From IMG/VR virus record IMGVR_UViG_3300025098_000327, positions 1 through 21,746 of that record: 21,746 nt of DNA; one strand, given 5' to 3'. Position 1 is the stretch's first letter. Every line of letters begins with the position of its first letter. This document shows positions 7,387 through 14,642 of the stretch, piece by piece. The stretch is from a virus. The notes under the pieces are model-generated. The model was not told the origin of the DNA, made no database searches, and was given only the letters and a program-made list of their open reading frames with translations. The position numbers and the translations under genes are program-made.

Positions 7387-7809
7387 TTACTTCTCAGAAA
7401 TACTTTCTTTTTTATCAACAGGTTGTTCAGGCTCTTCTACAAGATTAGAATCTTCTATCTGTGTTATCAACTCATACATCTCGTAACAATCATATCCAGA
7501 TACTGCTATTGCCCCTTTAATATAAGTTGGATTAACTCCTAAAAGACCTTCTGATATTTCGTGGTGTTTTATTATTTTATCTCTATATTTTTCACCACGT
7601 TCAGTTAAAGGTGTGCATTCTTGGACAAAATAATCTATTCCACCTAAAACTAATATAGCCATTTCTTTATCTAACAATTCATTTGCTAATACAATTTCAT
7701 CAACTGGCGTGGTGTCGTGAATAGATTCTGCCTCTACTGACTTGATGAAACTAAATATAATCACTAACGTAATAAGTGTAGCGATTAAATAGTACTTAAA
7801 TGACTCCAT
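7387..7809 (-). CDS. Hypothetical protein with N-terminal signal anchor (140 aa)
   Basis: The first 28 residues hold a hydrophobic stretch (YYLIATLITLVIIFSFI) ending at SVEAES, which looks like a signal peptide with an Ala-x-Ala-like end or an uncleaved anchor. The rest is acidic and helical, with two Cys (in QECTPL and GYDCYE) that could form a disulfide in the periplasm, and a Glu/Pro/Lys-rich tail. The start ATG 7809 lies 3 bases after the previous stop and lacks a good ribosome binding site, implying coupling. Function unknown; an exported or envelope-acting protein is inferred. Confidence 0.75.
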   Translation of the reverse strand: MESFKYYLIATLITLVIIFSFIKSVEAESIHDTTPVDEIVLANELLDKEMAILVLGGIDYFVQECTPLTERGEKYRDKIIKHHEISEGLLGVNPTYIKGAIAVSGYDCYEMYELITQIEDSNLVEEPEQPVDKKESISEK

Positions 7810-7812
7810 TCG

Positions 7813-8040
7813 TTAGATAACGTGACCCTTTTCTCTAAGTCTACGTTTCCATGCTCCACCAACTTTTTGCTCAGATAATTGCTCACGCAACCAATGTAAT
7901 GTTGGCTCTTTTTCATCTTCTTCGATACCTGGATTTCTTGCTAATGATTCGATTAATTGATTAATCTCTGTTTCAGTTAAGTTTAGTAAGTTCATTGAGT
8001 TATCCTTATCATATATATTTCCTGTCTTAATTAGTTTCAT
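7813..8040 (-). CDS. Small hypothetical protein with two plausible starts (75 or 60 aa)
   Basis: Two in-frame ATGs both have strong ribosome binding sites: ATG 8040 (AAGGAG, 6-base spacing) and ATG 7995 (AAGGA, 7-base spacing). I give the longer form. The shared part MNLLNLTETEINQLIESLA looks like a helical module common in small phage proteins, and the C-terminus is basic (KVGGAWKRRLREKGHVI). No enzyme motif is present. It precedes the signal-anchor protein by 3 bases. Confidence 0.75.
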   Translation of the reverse strand: MKLIKTGNIYDKDNSMNLLNLTETEINQLIESLARNPGIEEDEKEPTLHWLREQLSEQKVGGAWKRRLREKGHVI

Positions 8041-8088
8041 TTCTTACTCCTTTTAATTGTGAAATTTACATTGAATATCGTGTTAGTC

Positions 8089-8871
8089 TTATTTAGGTAA
8101 CCTCACGATATCTTCTTCTACACACTTGTCGCCATACTGTACTTCTAATATGTGACATGGTTCATTTGTTTCGTTACATGCTTGGTGCCATTCATTTTTT
8201 TGAATTGTCACTGTCTGATGTTCTTTGAATGTTCCTGACCATTCAATGTCAGAGGAAGCATTTATTGTATTAAATGAGCATTCTCCTTTAAGTATATACC
8301 AATGCTCTGCTCTATGTTCGTGGCGTTGCATACTTAGACTTTGACCAGGTGCAATTATTAATTCTTTTACTTTATATCCTGATTTATCATCTAACACTCT
8401 ATACCATCCCCAATTACGAATCGTTTTAGGTGATTTCCATTCTTCTAATATTAAACTACTTGAATTCTTTTTATCTTCTCCGCCTACTCCCCACATAAAA
8501 CCAAATCCAGGTGAAGTATCTGCGATAGATGTTGCAAATTCTAATTCAGGCGTGTTACCTTTCTTTCTATCACCACCATTGGCAAAGATTATTTGGTCAT
8601 TTGGATAATGTGCAATAACTTGTTTAATAAAATTGATAGCAGTATCATCGTCATCCATAAAGGTGAAGACTTCATCTACCATCTGTAAGTTATTAAGAAT
8701 TGCTAGACGCTCATTCCAAGGCATAAAAGATTTGCCCTTTTTGCGTTCTAACCATTCATCTGAGTTTAAGCCCACAATGAGCATGTCGCCCATTTCTTTA
8801 GCGGCTTTGAGATATGAGATATGACCAGAATGAACTGGGTCAAATCCACCAGTTGCAAGAACTATTTTCAT
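8089..8871 (-). CDS. Nucleotidyltransferase-cupin fusion protein
   Basis: A 260-residue two-domain protein. Residues 1-145 are a cytidylyltransferase-like domain of the HIGH-superfamily type: GGFDPVHSGH at 8-17 gives the nucleotide-binding HxGH signature, and EDKKNSSSLIL at 132-142 matches the C-terminal phosphate-binding motif. Relatives include glycerol-3-phosphate cytidylyltransferase and the adenylyltransferase domain of HldE. Residues 148-260 form a cupin like the C-terminal domain of type II mannose-6-phosphate isomerase: PGQSLSMQRHEHRAEHWYILKG at 175-196, with His184, His186, His190 and His229 as probable metal ligands. Both domains are typical of activated-sugar metabolism, so it may make or modify a nucleotide sugar for the host envelope or virion. 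It starts directly at the previous stop. Confidence 0.87.
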   Translation of the reverse strand: MKIVLATGGFDPVHSGHISYLKAAKEMGDMLIVGLNSDEWLERKKGKSFMPWNERLAILNNLQMVDEVFTFMDDDDTAINFIKQVIAHYPNDQIIFANGGDRKKGNTPELEFATSIADTSPGFGFMWGVGGEDKKNSSSLILEEWKSPKTIRNWGWYRVLDDKSGYKVKELIIAPGQSLSMQRHEHRAEHWYILKGECSFNTINASSDIEWSGTFKEHQTVTIQKNEWHQACNETNEPCHILEVQYGDKCVEEDIVRLPK

Positions 8872-9042
8872 TTACTTCTGTCTAACTTCTTCTTGGAATC
8901 TATTGGTTAAGAAATCTAAGTTCTTCTTAAGCCATTCTTTTTGAGTGTAATCTACTTTTTCATTCCACTGCATCTTTTCATCAAGGTGGTCCATCCATGT
9001 ATTTTGAATCCATGCATTAAATTCTAAACCCATTTTAGTCAT
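8872..9042 (-). CDS. Possible separately translated C-terminal form (56 aa) of the preceding gene
   Basis: An in-frame ATG at 9042 is preceded by AAGGAG (9049-9054) with an ideal 6-base spacing, stronger than the site of the full-length start. Translation from here would give a 56-residue helical protein ending in RFQEEVRQK. Whether it is made as well as, or instead of, the fused form cannot be told from sequence. Confidence 0.45.
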   Translation of the reverse strand: MTKMGLEFNAWIQNTWMDHLDEKMQWNEKVDYTQKEWLKKNLDFLTNRFQEEVRQK

Positions 9043-9297
9043 TTTTTTCTCCTTCGTTAAGTGTATTTCTATGATTGGATGGTCGTTAACAAACTTCATT
9101 ACGGTTTCGTATTGCTCACATACTCCATCTTTAATATTAGCATTGCCAATATCCATCATAATCTTTTGTAATTTTAAAATAACCTGTTGGTCAACAGTCC
9201 TAGGTACTAAACAAAAATGTGCATCGTTATGTGGTGTTAACGCAACAAAATCTTTCACTTGATAATCTACTGTACCAATTGTATCAAGGTCTATCAT
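8872..9297 (-). CDS. Hypothetical protein (141 aa) with an internal translation start
   Basis: The start at ATG 9297 overlaps the nrdB stop as ATGA; upstream in-frame codons lie inside nrdB in another frame and are rejected. The N-terminal half (MIDLDTIGTVDYQVKDFVAL...) is alpha/beta with no recognised motif. From residue 86 (MTKMGLEFNAWIQNTWMDHL) the protein becomes a helical, Trp-rich, charged module that has its own AAGGAG site and ATG at 9042. The two halves may once have been separate genes. It is followed without a gap by the nucleotidyltransferase-cupin gene. Confidence 0.75.
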   Translation of the reverse strand: MIDLDTIGTVDYQVKDFVALTPHNDAHFCLVPRTVDQQVILKLQKIMMDIGNANIKDGVCEQYETVMKFVNDHPIIEIHLTKEKKMTKMGLEFNAWIQNTWMDHLDEKMQWNEKVDYTQKEWLKKNLDFLTNRFQEEVRQK

Positions 9298-10427
9298 AGT
9301 GACATTCCACCAAATGTGTCTTCTGATACATCTTGTTTGACTCCTCCTTGTATATAAGAAGTAATCTCTGTTTCTTGTGGCGCTACTTGTACATCTGCGC
9401 CTGCAATCCATTTCTGTGTCCATGGTAACGGATTTGCTTGTGGTACTGTATATGGACATTTTAGATTTACAGCAATCATACGTTTACAGCAAATCCATTC
9501 AATATAATCACTTAATAGTTGTGTGTTTAGTCCAATCATACTGCCATCTTTAAATAGATATTCTGCCCATGCCTTTTCTTGTTCGACTGCATCAACAAAC
9601 ATTTGAATACATTCTTCTTCTGTTTCTTTAGCAATCTTAATATAATCTTTATCGTCTTTTGGCAAAACCTTAAGAAGTGATTGTGTAGATGCTAAGTGCA
9701 AGTTTTCGTCACGTGCAATTAGTTTAATAATCTTGGCATTACCTTCCATCTTCTTAAGTTCTGCAAATGCCCATGAACATGCAAATGATACATAGAAACG
9801 AACACCTTCTAAGATATTGACACTCATTAGTGTTTTATATAATGCTTTCTTAAGTTCGTATAAGTCTACTTCAACTTTCTTGCCATTGATTGTGTGTTTA
9901 CCTTCTCCTAGCAATTGATATTTTAATGACAAGTCAATAAGTTCGTCATAGTTAGTACTAATGGCATCAGCACAATCTGTAATCTCATTAATGGACATCA
10001 TTTCATCAAATACTTTACTAGGATTAGCATATACGTTACGAATAATATGTGTATAACTGCGACTGTGAATTGTTTCACTAAATGTCCAAGTTTGAATCCA
10101 CGCTTCTAGTTCCGGAATACTTACTAGTGGTCCAAATGCTTCTACTGGCGCACGACCTTGTACACTATCTAATATGATTTGTCTTTTGAGATTACTTGTG
10201 AATATATGTCTTTCATTCTCTGTAAGATTATTGAAGTCGTTTGCATCTTTATGACAATCGACTTCTTCTGGTCGCCAAAAGAAACCTAACTGCTTATCAG
10301 TTAGTTTATCAAACTGTTTGTACTTCAACATATCATATCGTTGAATTGTTACACCACCTGATGGGTCCAAGAAAGCCTTTGCTTTGGTGTGGTCTTGTTT
10401 ATTTTTTGAATTAAATACTGTTGTCAT
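9294..10427 (-). CDS. nrdB: Ribonucleoside-diphosphate reductase class Ia, small subunit
   Basis: A 377-residue beta subunit that makes the tyrosyl radical used by NrdA. The start ATG 10427 (MTTVFNSKN) has GAGGAAAG upstream and lies 10 bases after the nrdA stop. The di-iron ligands expected from E. coli NrdB are present: Asp87 (ILDSVQG), Glu118 and His121 (FSETIHSRSYTH), Glu207 (LEGVRF), Glu241 and His244 (RDENLH). The radical Tyr is Tyr125, which marks class Ia rather than a Tyr-less subgroup. T4 NrdB has 388 residues. The C-terminal tail EDTFGGMSL should dock on NrdA. It supplies dNTPs for phage replication. Confidence 0.97.
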   Translation of the reverse strand: MTTVFNSKNKQDHTKAKAFLDPSGGVTIQRYDMLKYKQFDKLTDKQLGFFWRPEEVDCHKDANDFNNLTENERHIFTSNLKRQIILDSVQGRAPVEAFGPLVSIPELEAWIQTWTFSETIHSRSYTHIIRNVYANPSKVFDEMMSINEITDCADAISTNYDELIDLSLKYQLLGEGKHTINGKKVEVDLYELKKALYKTLMSVNILEGVRFYVSFACSWAFAELKKMEGNAKIIKLIARDENLHLASTQSLLKVLPKDDKDYIKIAKETEEECIQMFVDAVEQEKAWAEYLFKDGSMIGLNTQLLSDYIEWICCKRMIAVNLKCPYTVPQANPLPWTQKWIAGADVQVAPQETEITSYIQGGVKQDVSEDTFGGMSL

Positions 10428-10437
10428 CTTCTTTCCT

Positions 10438-12732
10438 CTATATTGTGCAACCTTCACAATCCTCATCATCTATTAATCCTGGCTCTAATGGTTCATCATT
10501 AAGAGCATTAATATCTACTTCTCCTTGGCCGTCAAATGTATTGAAATAATACAACTGTTTGCCACCATATTTATAAAACATAATCAAATGTTGTAACATC
10601 TCCGACATTGGAATCTTTTCATCTTCATAATGTACAGGGTTGTAACTTGTATTTACTGATATACCTTGGTCAATATACTTTTGTAATACTGCCATAATCT
10701 TTAAGTAACCCTCTGGTGATTTTTGGTCCCACAGAAGTTCATATCTACTTTTTAACTTATGAATACCAGGAACTACTTGCTTTAACACACCGTGCTTACT
10801 TTGTTTAACACTCACCAAACTACGTGGTGGTTCAATACCATTTGTTGAGTTAGAAATCTGTGCTGATGTTTCAGCAGGCATAAGTGCCATTAGTGTTGAG
10901 TTTCTTACTCCATGTTCTTTTAAGTCTTCTCTAAGACCTTTCCAATCCATTCTCTCTGAGTGTTTTACTAGTTCATCAATCTCTACTTTACGAGTATCAA
11001 TCGGAACAACACCATGTCCGTATTTTGTTTCATCAGATTTAGGGCAAGGTCCAATCTCTTTTGCCAAATTATTTGATGCTTTGATTAGATAATAACTCCA
11101 TGCTTCTGCCCATTCATCTACTAATTCTAAGTTAGGGTCAGAATAATTTGTATCATTTTTAGCCAACCAATACGCAAAATTAATAATGCCTACGCCCAAA
11201 GGTCTCCTGTTATCTGTTGCTAACTCGGCCGCAATGAGTGGATAATCTTGGTAACTCAATAGAGCATCAAGTCCTCTTACTGCTAACTCACAAGGCTTTT
11301 CAAAATCTTCTGGTGATTTAATATTTCCCCAATTGATTGCACTGAGTGTACAGAGAGCAATTTCGCCCTCTTCATCAATTACACTGTTCAATGGCTTAGT
11401 CGGAAGAGTAATCTCACAACATAGATTTGATTGTTTAACTGGTGCGACCTCTGAAATGAAAGAACTATGGTCATTCGCATGGTCTACATTTTGAAGATAG
11501 ATTCGACCTGTATTCTTGCGTTCATTCATAAATGATGAAAATAATTCAATCGCAGGTACTGTTTTCTTACGAATAGATGTCTTGCGTTCTGCTTGTTCGT
11601 ATAATTCACGGAACTTATCTTGGTCATTAAAGAATGATTCATATAGTCCTGGTACATCTTGTGGTGAAAACAAAGTAATATTGCCACCTGACATTAGACG
11701 TTCATACATCAACTTATTAAACTGTACCCCATAATCCATGTGTCTAACACGATTATCTTCTGTACCTTTATTGTTCTTTAATACAAGTAAGTCTTCTACT
11801 TCTAAATGCCAAACAGGATAATATAATGTTGCCGCACCACCACGAACACCGCCTTGTGAACATGATTTTACTGCCGCTTGAAACATTTTATAGAATGGAA
11901 TAACACCTGTATGACTTGCATCTCCATTACGAATAGGTGAGTTTATTGCACGGATACTACCCGCACCAACCCCAATTCCTGCTTTCTGAGAGACATATTT
12001 AACAATTGAACTAGATGTCGCATTGATGCTATCTAAACTATCATCTGTTTCGATTAGTACACAACTACTGAATTGTCTTTGTGGTGTTCGTACACCTGCC
12101 ATAACAGGAGTTGGTAAAGAGATATCAAAAGTACTAATTGCATCATAGTAATCTTTTACCCATTTTAATCTTTCTTCTTTATCATATTTACTGAATAGTG
12201 TTGCCGCAATTAACATATATGCCATTTGTGGTGTTTCATATATTGTGCCAGTAACACGATTTTGAACTAGATATTTTCCTCGAAACTGTTCCATCCCTAC
12301 ATAAGTAATATCAAAATCTCTATCATGTTTGATGAAACTATTAATCTTTTCCCATTCTTCTACAGTATAATCTTCTAATAAAGACTTATCATAAAATCCA
12401 GAGTTGACATTTTGTTTAACTAAATCAAGTACATGAGATGGCTCAAAAGCACCATACACTTCTTTTCTAATATGATAATTAATTAGATTTCCTGCAACCC
12501 ATTGATAATTTGGTGTGTCTTCTGTTATTAGTTCAGCGGCCGCTTTAATTAATGTTTCTTGTATCTCACTACTTGTCATTCCGCTATAAAATTGAATATG
12601 TGATTTTAATTCAACTTCACTTGCTGATACATTATTAATATTATTACATGCTTCAAACACAACTTTGTGCATTTTTTCTAAATCTAGTTCTTCTTTCTCT
12701 CCGTTTCTTTTAACTATGTGAATCCCAGTCAT
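10438..12732 (-). CDS. nrdA: Ribonucleoside-diphosphate reductase class Ia, large subunit
   Basis: A 764-residue catalytic subunit; T4 NrdA has about 754. An N-terminal ATP-cone-like region (residues 5-90, starting IHIVKRNGEKEELD) suggests allosteric control of overall activity. Active-site residues equivalent to E. coli are Cys224 (FSSC), Asn436, Cys438 and Glu440 (SNLCCEITLPT), Cys461 (ALCTLSAINWG) and the Tyr pair in KQLYYFNTFDG. The C-terminal CxxC (EDCEGCTI, Cys759 and Cys762) is the swinging arm reduced by glutaredoxin or thioredoxin, which is not encoded in this window. The start ATG 12732 has GAGGAA upstream. The extra Cys439 next to the radical Cys is mildly unusual. Confidence 0.97.
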   Translation of the reverse strand: MTGIHIVKRNGEKEELDLEKMHKVVFEACNNINNVSASEVELKSHIQFYSGMTSSEIQETLIKAAAELITEDTPNYQWVAGNLINYHIRKEVYGAFEPSHVLDLVKQNVNSGFYDKSLLEDYTVEEWEKINSFIKHDRDFDITYVGMEQFRGKYLVQNRVTGTIYETPQMAYMLIAATLFSKYDKEERLKWVKDYYDAISTFDISLPTPVMAGVRTPQRQFSSCVLIETDDSLDSINATSSSIVKYVSQKAGIGVGAGSIRAINSPIRNGDASHTGVIPFYKMFQAAVKSCSQGGVRGGAATLYYPVWHLEVEDLLVLKNNKGTEDNRVRHMDYGVQFNKLMYERLMSGGNITLFSPQDVPGLYESFFNDQDKFRELYEQAERKTSIRKKTVPAIELFSSFMNERKNTGRIYLQNVDHANDHSSFISEVAPVKQSNLCCEITLPTKPLNSVIDEEGEIALCTLSAINWGNIKSPEDFEKPCELAVRGLDALLSYQDYPLIAAELATDNRRPLGVGIINFAYWLAKNDTNYSDPNLELVDEWAEAWSYYLIKASNNLAKEIGPCPKSDETKYGHGVVPIDTRKVEIDELVKHSERMDWKGLREDLKEHGVRNSTLMALMPAETSAQISNSTNGIEPPRSLVSVKQSKHGVLKQVVPGIHKLKSRYELLWDQKSPEGYLKIMAVLQKYIDQGISVNTSYNPVHYEDEKIPMSEMLQHLIMFYKYGGKQLYYFNTFDGQGEVDINALNDEPLEPGLIDDEDCEGCTI

Positions 12733-12745
12733 TGTTCCTCATTCC

Positions 12746-13210
12746 CTAATATGTGTTAATCTCTGAATCTTCCATTCCTGCCACACGTAACTTAATTATG
12801 TTTGACAGTTGAAAGTGTTTGATTTCAAAGCCTTTTGTTATTCCTAGGTATTGATTTCTTACAAGTGCTACTTGATTTATCAATTCACCAATTGCAACAA
12901 TTTCGTCTTCTCCATCGGCATACTTTTCAGCATCTCTGCTACTCAATACTTTATTATAATTCTCTAAATATTTTCTTAGATACGAACTTCTCTTTTTACG
13001 TAACTGAATATTCAGATGTTCAAGTATTGCTTCAATCTCTTGTAACTGGGCAAATCTTAATTCAACGAATGCAGGAAGTTGAGTAGAGTTCTTTTCAATA
13101 TTACCCTTAATCTTAACTTCCTTTCTCGCATCTAGCAACTCGCTTTCAAAAAATTGAATGCAGTTTGGAATTTTACTCCAGTCTTTTACTATGTCACTAT
13201 ACCAATTCAT
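12746..13210 (-). CDS. uvsY: UvsY-like recombination mediator
   Basis: A 154-residue protein starting at ATG 13210, which overlaps the previous stop as TAATG; an in-frame TTG upstream is less likely. The C-terminus TKGFEIKHFQLSNIIK matches the end of T4 UvsY (SRGFAIKHIQDMRAFE), and the body is a long, basic, helical region with KKRSSYLRKYLENYNKVL. T4 UvsY (137 aa) is a hexamer that displaces gp32 and loads UvsX on single-stranded DNA. Position beside uvsX and gp32 fits this. Confidence comes from both the motif and the neighbourhood. Confidence 0.9.
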   Translation of the reverse strand: MNWYSDIVKDWSKIPNCIQFFESELLDARKEVKIKGNIEKNSTQLPAFVELRFAQLQEIEAILEHLNIQLRKKRSSYLRKYLENYNKVLSSRDAEKYADGEDEIVAIGELINQVALVRNQYLGITKGFEIKHFQLSNIIKLRVAGMEDSEINTY

Positions 13211-13440
13211 TAGTCCCAATCATCGTCTTCTTCATAATAATCCTCATCATCATCTTCAAAATATCGGTCTAGTGCGACTTCTAGTATCTTATCTCCGTCG
13301 ATTAATATCTCTATGTCTTCCGGACTCATTCCTAGTTCGTCACACTGTTTGATAAACATCTCACCTGCTTCGATTCTGTCTTTTCCTGGGATGTAAGTTA
13401 GTAAAGTCTCCCATAACTCATAAAGCGATTCTGATTCCAA
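13210..13440 (-). CDS. Small acidic phage protein with TTG start (76 aa)
   Basis: An in-frame TAA precedes the coding region and there is no ATG before residue 28, so the TTG at 13440 is the start. GAGGAG lies 6 bases upstream of it. The protein has a helical part (LYELWETLLTYIPGKDRIEAG) and an extremely acidic tail with about 17 Asp/Glu in the last 22 residues. The same layout recurs, as I recall, in marine T4-like phages between uvsX and uvsY. The acidic tail resembles DNA-mimic or gp32-type tails, and a role in modulating DNA-binding proteins is plausible but unproven. Confidence 0.82.
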   Translation of the reverse strand: MESESLYELWETLLTYIPGKDRIEAGEMFIKQCDELGMSPEDIEILIDGDKILEVALDRYFEDDDEDYYEEDDDWD

Positions 13441-13479
13441 AAACGTCTCCTCTTAGTATGTCTTGTTAGTGTAAGCAAT

Positions 13480-13488
13480 GTATTTATT
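13480..13488 (-). promoter_or_regulatory. Possible late-type promoter (AATAAATAC)
   Basis: The minus strand reads AATAAATAC in the 64-base gap between uvsX and the small acidic gene. It matches the late core ATAAATA but not the G seen in the right-hand copies. No sigma-70 box with good spacing is visible here. It may allow late expression of the uvsY-nrd genes, or may be chance in A+T-rich DNA. Confidence 0.35.
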
Positions 13489-13504
13489 ACATTTTGCTTT
13501 TTTC

Positions 13505-14575
13505 TTATACTTCTGACTCAACTGGTTCCAGTTCATGCTTTTCGTCATCCAAATTTTCTTCATTCCAGTCTTTCATAACAATATCAAGTTTATCATCTGT
13601 CCAGTTCTTACGAAACTCAATCATTTCTTCACCTGATTTTGTATTATATTTCAATCGATTGCCTTGTTTTATTAATACTCCTTTTGCTTCAAAAAACTCA
13701 ACTAATCCAGAGTATGGTGACATTCCAGTTTCATATGGAATCTCTACTTGAACACCCTCAAATGGTTTAGCATATCTTGTTTTCATTACTTTACAAGCCG
13801 CCCTAATACCATGTACTTGAGATGTCTTATTGCCATCTGCATCTACTTTTAGTTTAAGTTTCTTCATTGCTACTACAATTGAAGACGCATAGATAAATCC
13901 TTGACCACCTGAGATTTTATCATCTGGGTCAAACATATCTTGTGATGCGTATGTGTGATTTGTAGCAACTAAACCGATATTATAGTCGCCAAACATATTC
14001 ACACTATTTCTTACTAGTGCCGCTAGGGCTTTTGGTTTACGACCCATATCACCTTTCATGTCACCACGATTGAACTGGTCAACATCGGTTGGGGTCATCA
14101 TCATTCCAAGACTGTCAATAACAAACAATACTTTAGGTCTGTCTTCATCTGGTGCATCGGCATATTCTGCCTTATAGTCTTTCATAAAATCTGAAACGAT
14201 TTTAGCAACATCATCAATCATTGCTACGTTCAATTTTAGTAGTTTTTCGGGTGTAGTATCTACATCGAGTGCGTGTAACCACGTTTCATCTAGTGCATTC
14301 TCACTATCTATTAGTACTACAAAAATTCCTTGTTGTTGTGCATTTCTAACTACATTACCAGCGGCAACAAATGATTTACCTGCACCACTTTCGCCTGCAA
14401 ATACTGTTACTTTTCCTAATGGAATTCCTTTATGGAATTCACCACTGATAAGTTTATTTAATGTATAATTACCTGTTGATATCCAAGTGTCTGGGTCTCT
14501 AAAACCTACACTCATACCTGGAACAGATTTTGTTATGTTTTTGCGAAATTTACTCGCATCAAAGGCTCGTGCCAT
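13505..14575 (-). CDS. uvsX: UvsX RecA-like recombinase
   Basis: A 356-residue recombinase, near the T4 UvsX length (about 390). Walker A GESGAGKS is at 61-68, the catalytic Glu region LIDSENALDE at 89-98, Walker B LFVIDS at 151-156, and DNA-binding loop regions around FNRGDMKGDMGRKPKAL and KISGGQGFIYAS. The tail is acidic (NEENLDDEKHELEPVESEV). UvsX coats single-stranded DNA and drives strand exchange for recombination-dependent replication and repair, with gp32 and UvsY as partners. The start ATG 14575 has AAGGAG 7 bases upstream. It follows gp32 directly. Confidence 0.95.
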   Translation of the reverse strand: MARAFDASKFRKNITKSVPGMSVGFRDPDTWISTGNYTLNKLISGEFHKGIPLGKVTVFAGESGAGKSFVAAGNVVRNAQQQGIFVVLIDSENALDETWLHALDVDTTPEKLLKLNVAMIDDVAKIVSDFMKDYKAEYADAPDEDRPKVLFVIDSLGMMMTPTDVDQFNRGDMKGDMGRKPKALAALVRNSVNMFGDYNIGLVATNHTYASQDMFDPDDKISGGQGFIYASSIVVAMKKLKLKVDADGNKTSQVHGIRAACKVMKTRYAKPFEGVQVEIPYETGMSPYSGLVEFFEAKGVLIKQGNRLKYNTKSGEEMIEFRKNWTDDKLDIVMKDWNEENLDDEKHELEPVESEV

Positions 14576-14605
14576 ATAATTCTCCTTATGTGATATTTTA
14601 TAAAA

Positions 14606-14630
14606 GTATGGGGAGATTTACTCCCCACAC
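14606..14630 (-). terminator. Hairpin between gp32 and uvsX (attenuator or weak terminator)
   Basis: In minus-strand RNA a 10-bp stem forms (GTGTGGGGAG with CUCCCCAUAC, loop UAAAU), one pair being G-U. On the plus strand that pair becomes an A-C mismatch, so the structure favours the minus transcript. It is followed by ACTTTTATAAAAT, only a short T-run, so termination may be partial. It lies 12 bases after the gp32 stop and 30 bases before the uvsX start. It could also protect the gp32 mRNA 3' end. Confidence 0.6.
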
Positions 14631-14642
14631 TCATATTGGTTC

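Noticed and set aside
9298-9459. Longer N-terminal extension of the gene at 8872-9297 (MSIYSTTSK...)
   Set aside because: It lies wholly inside nrdB in another frame, looks non-protein-like (Ser/Arg/Thr-rich) and the ATG at 9297 couples to the nrdB stop.
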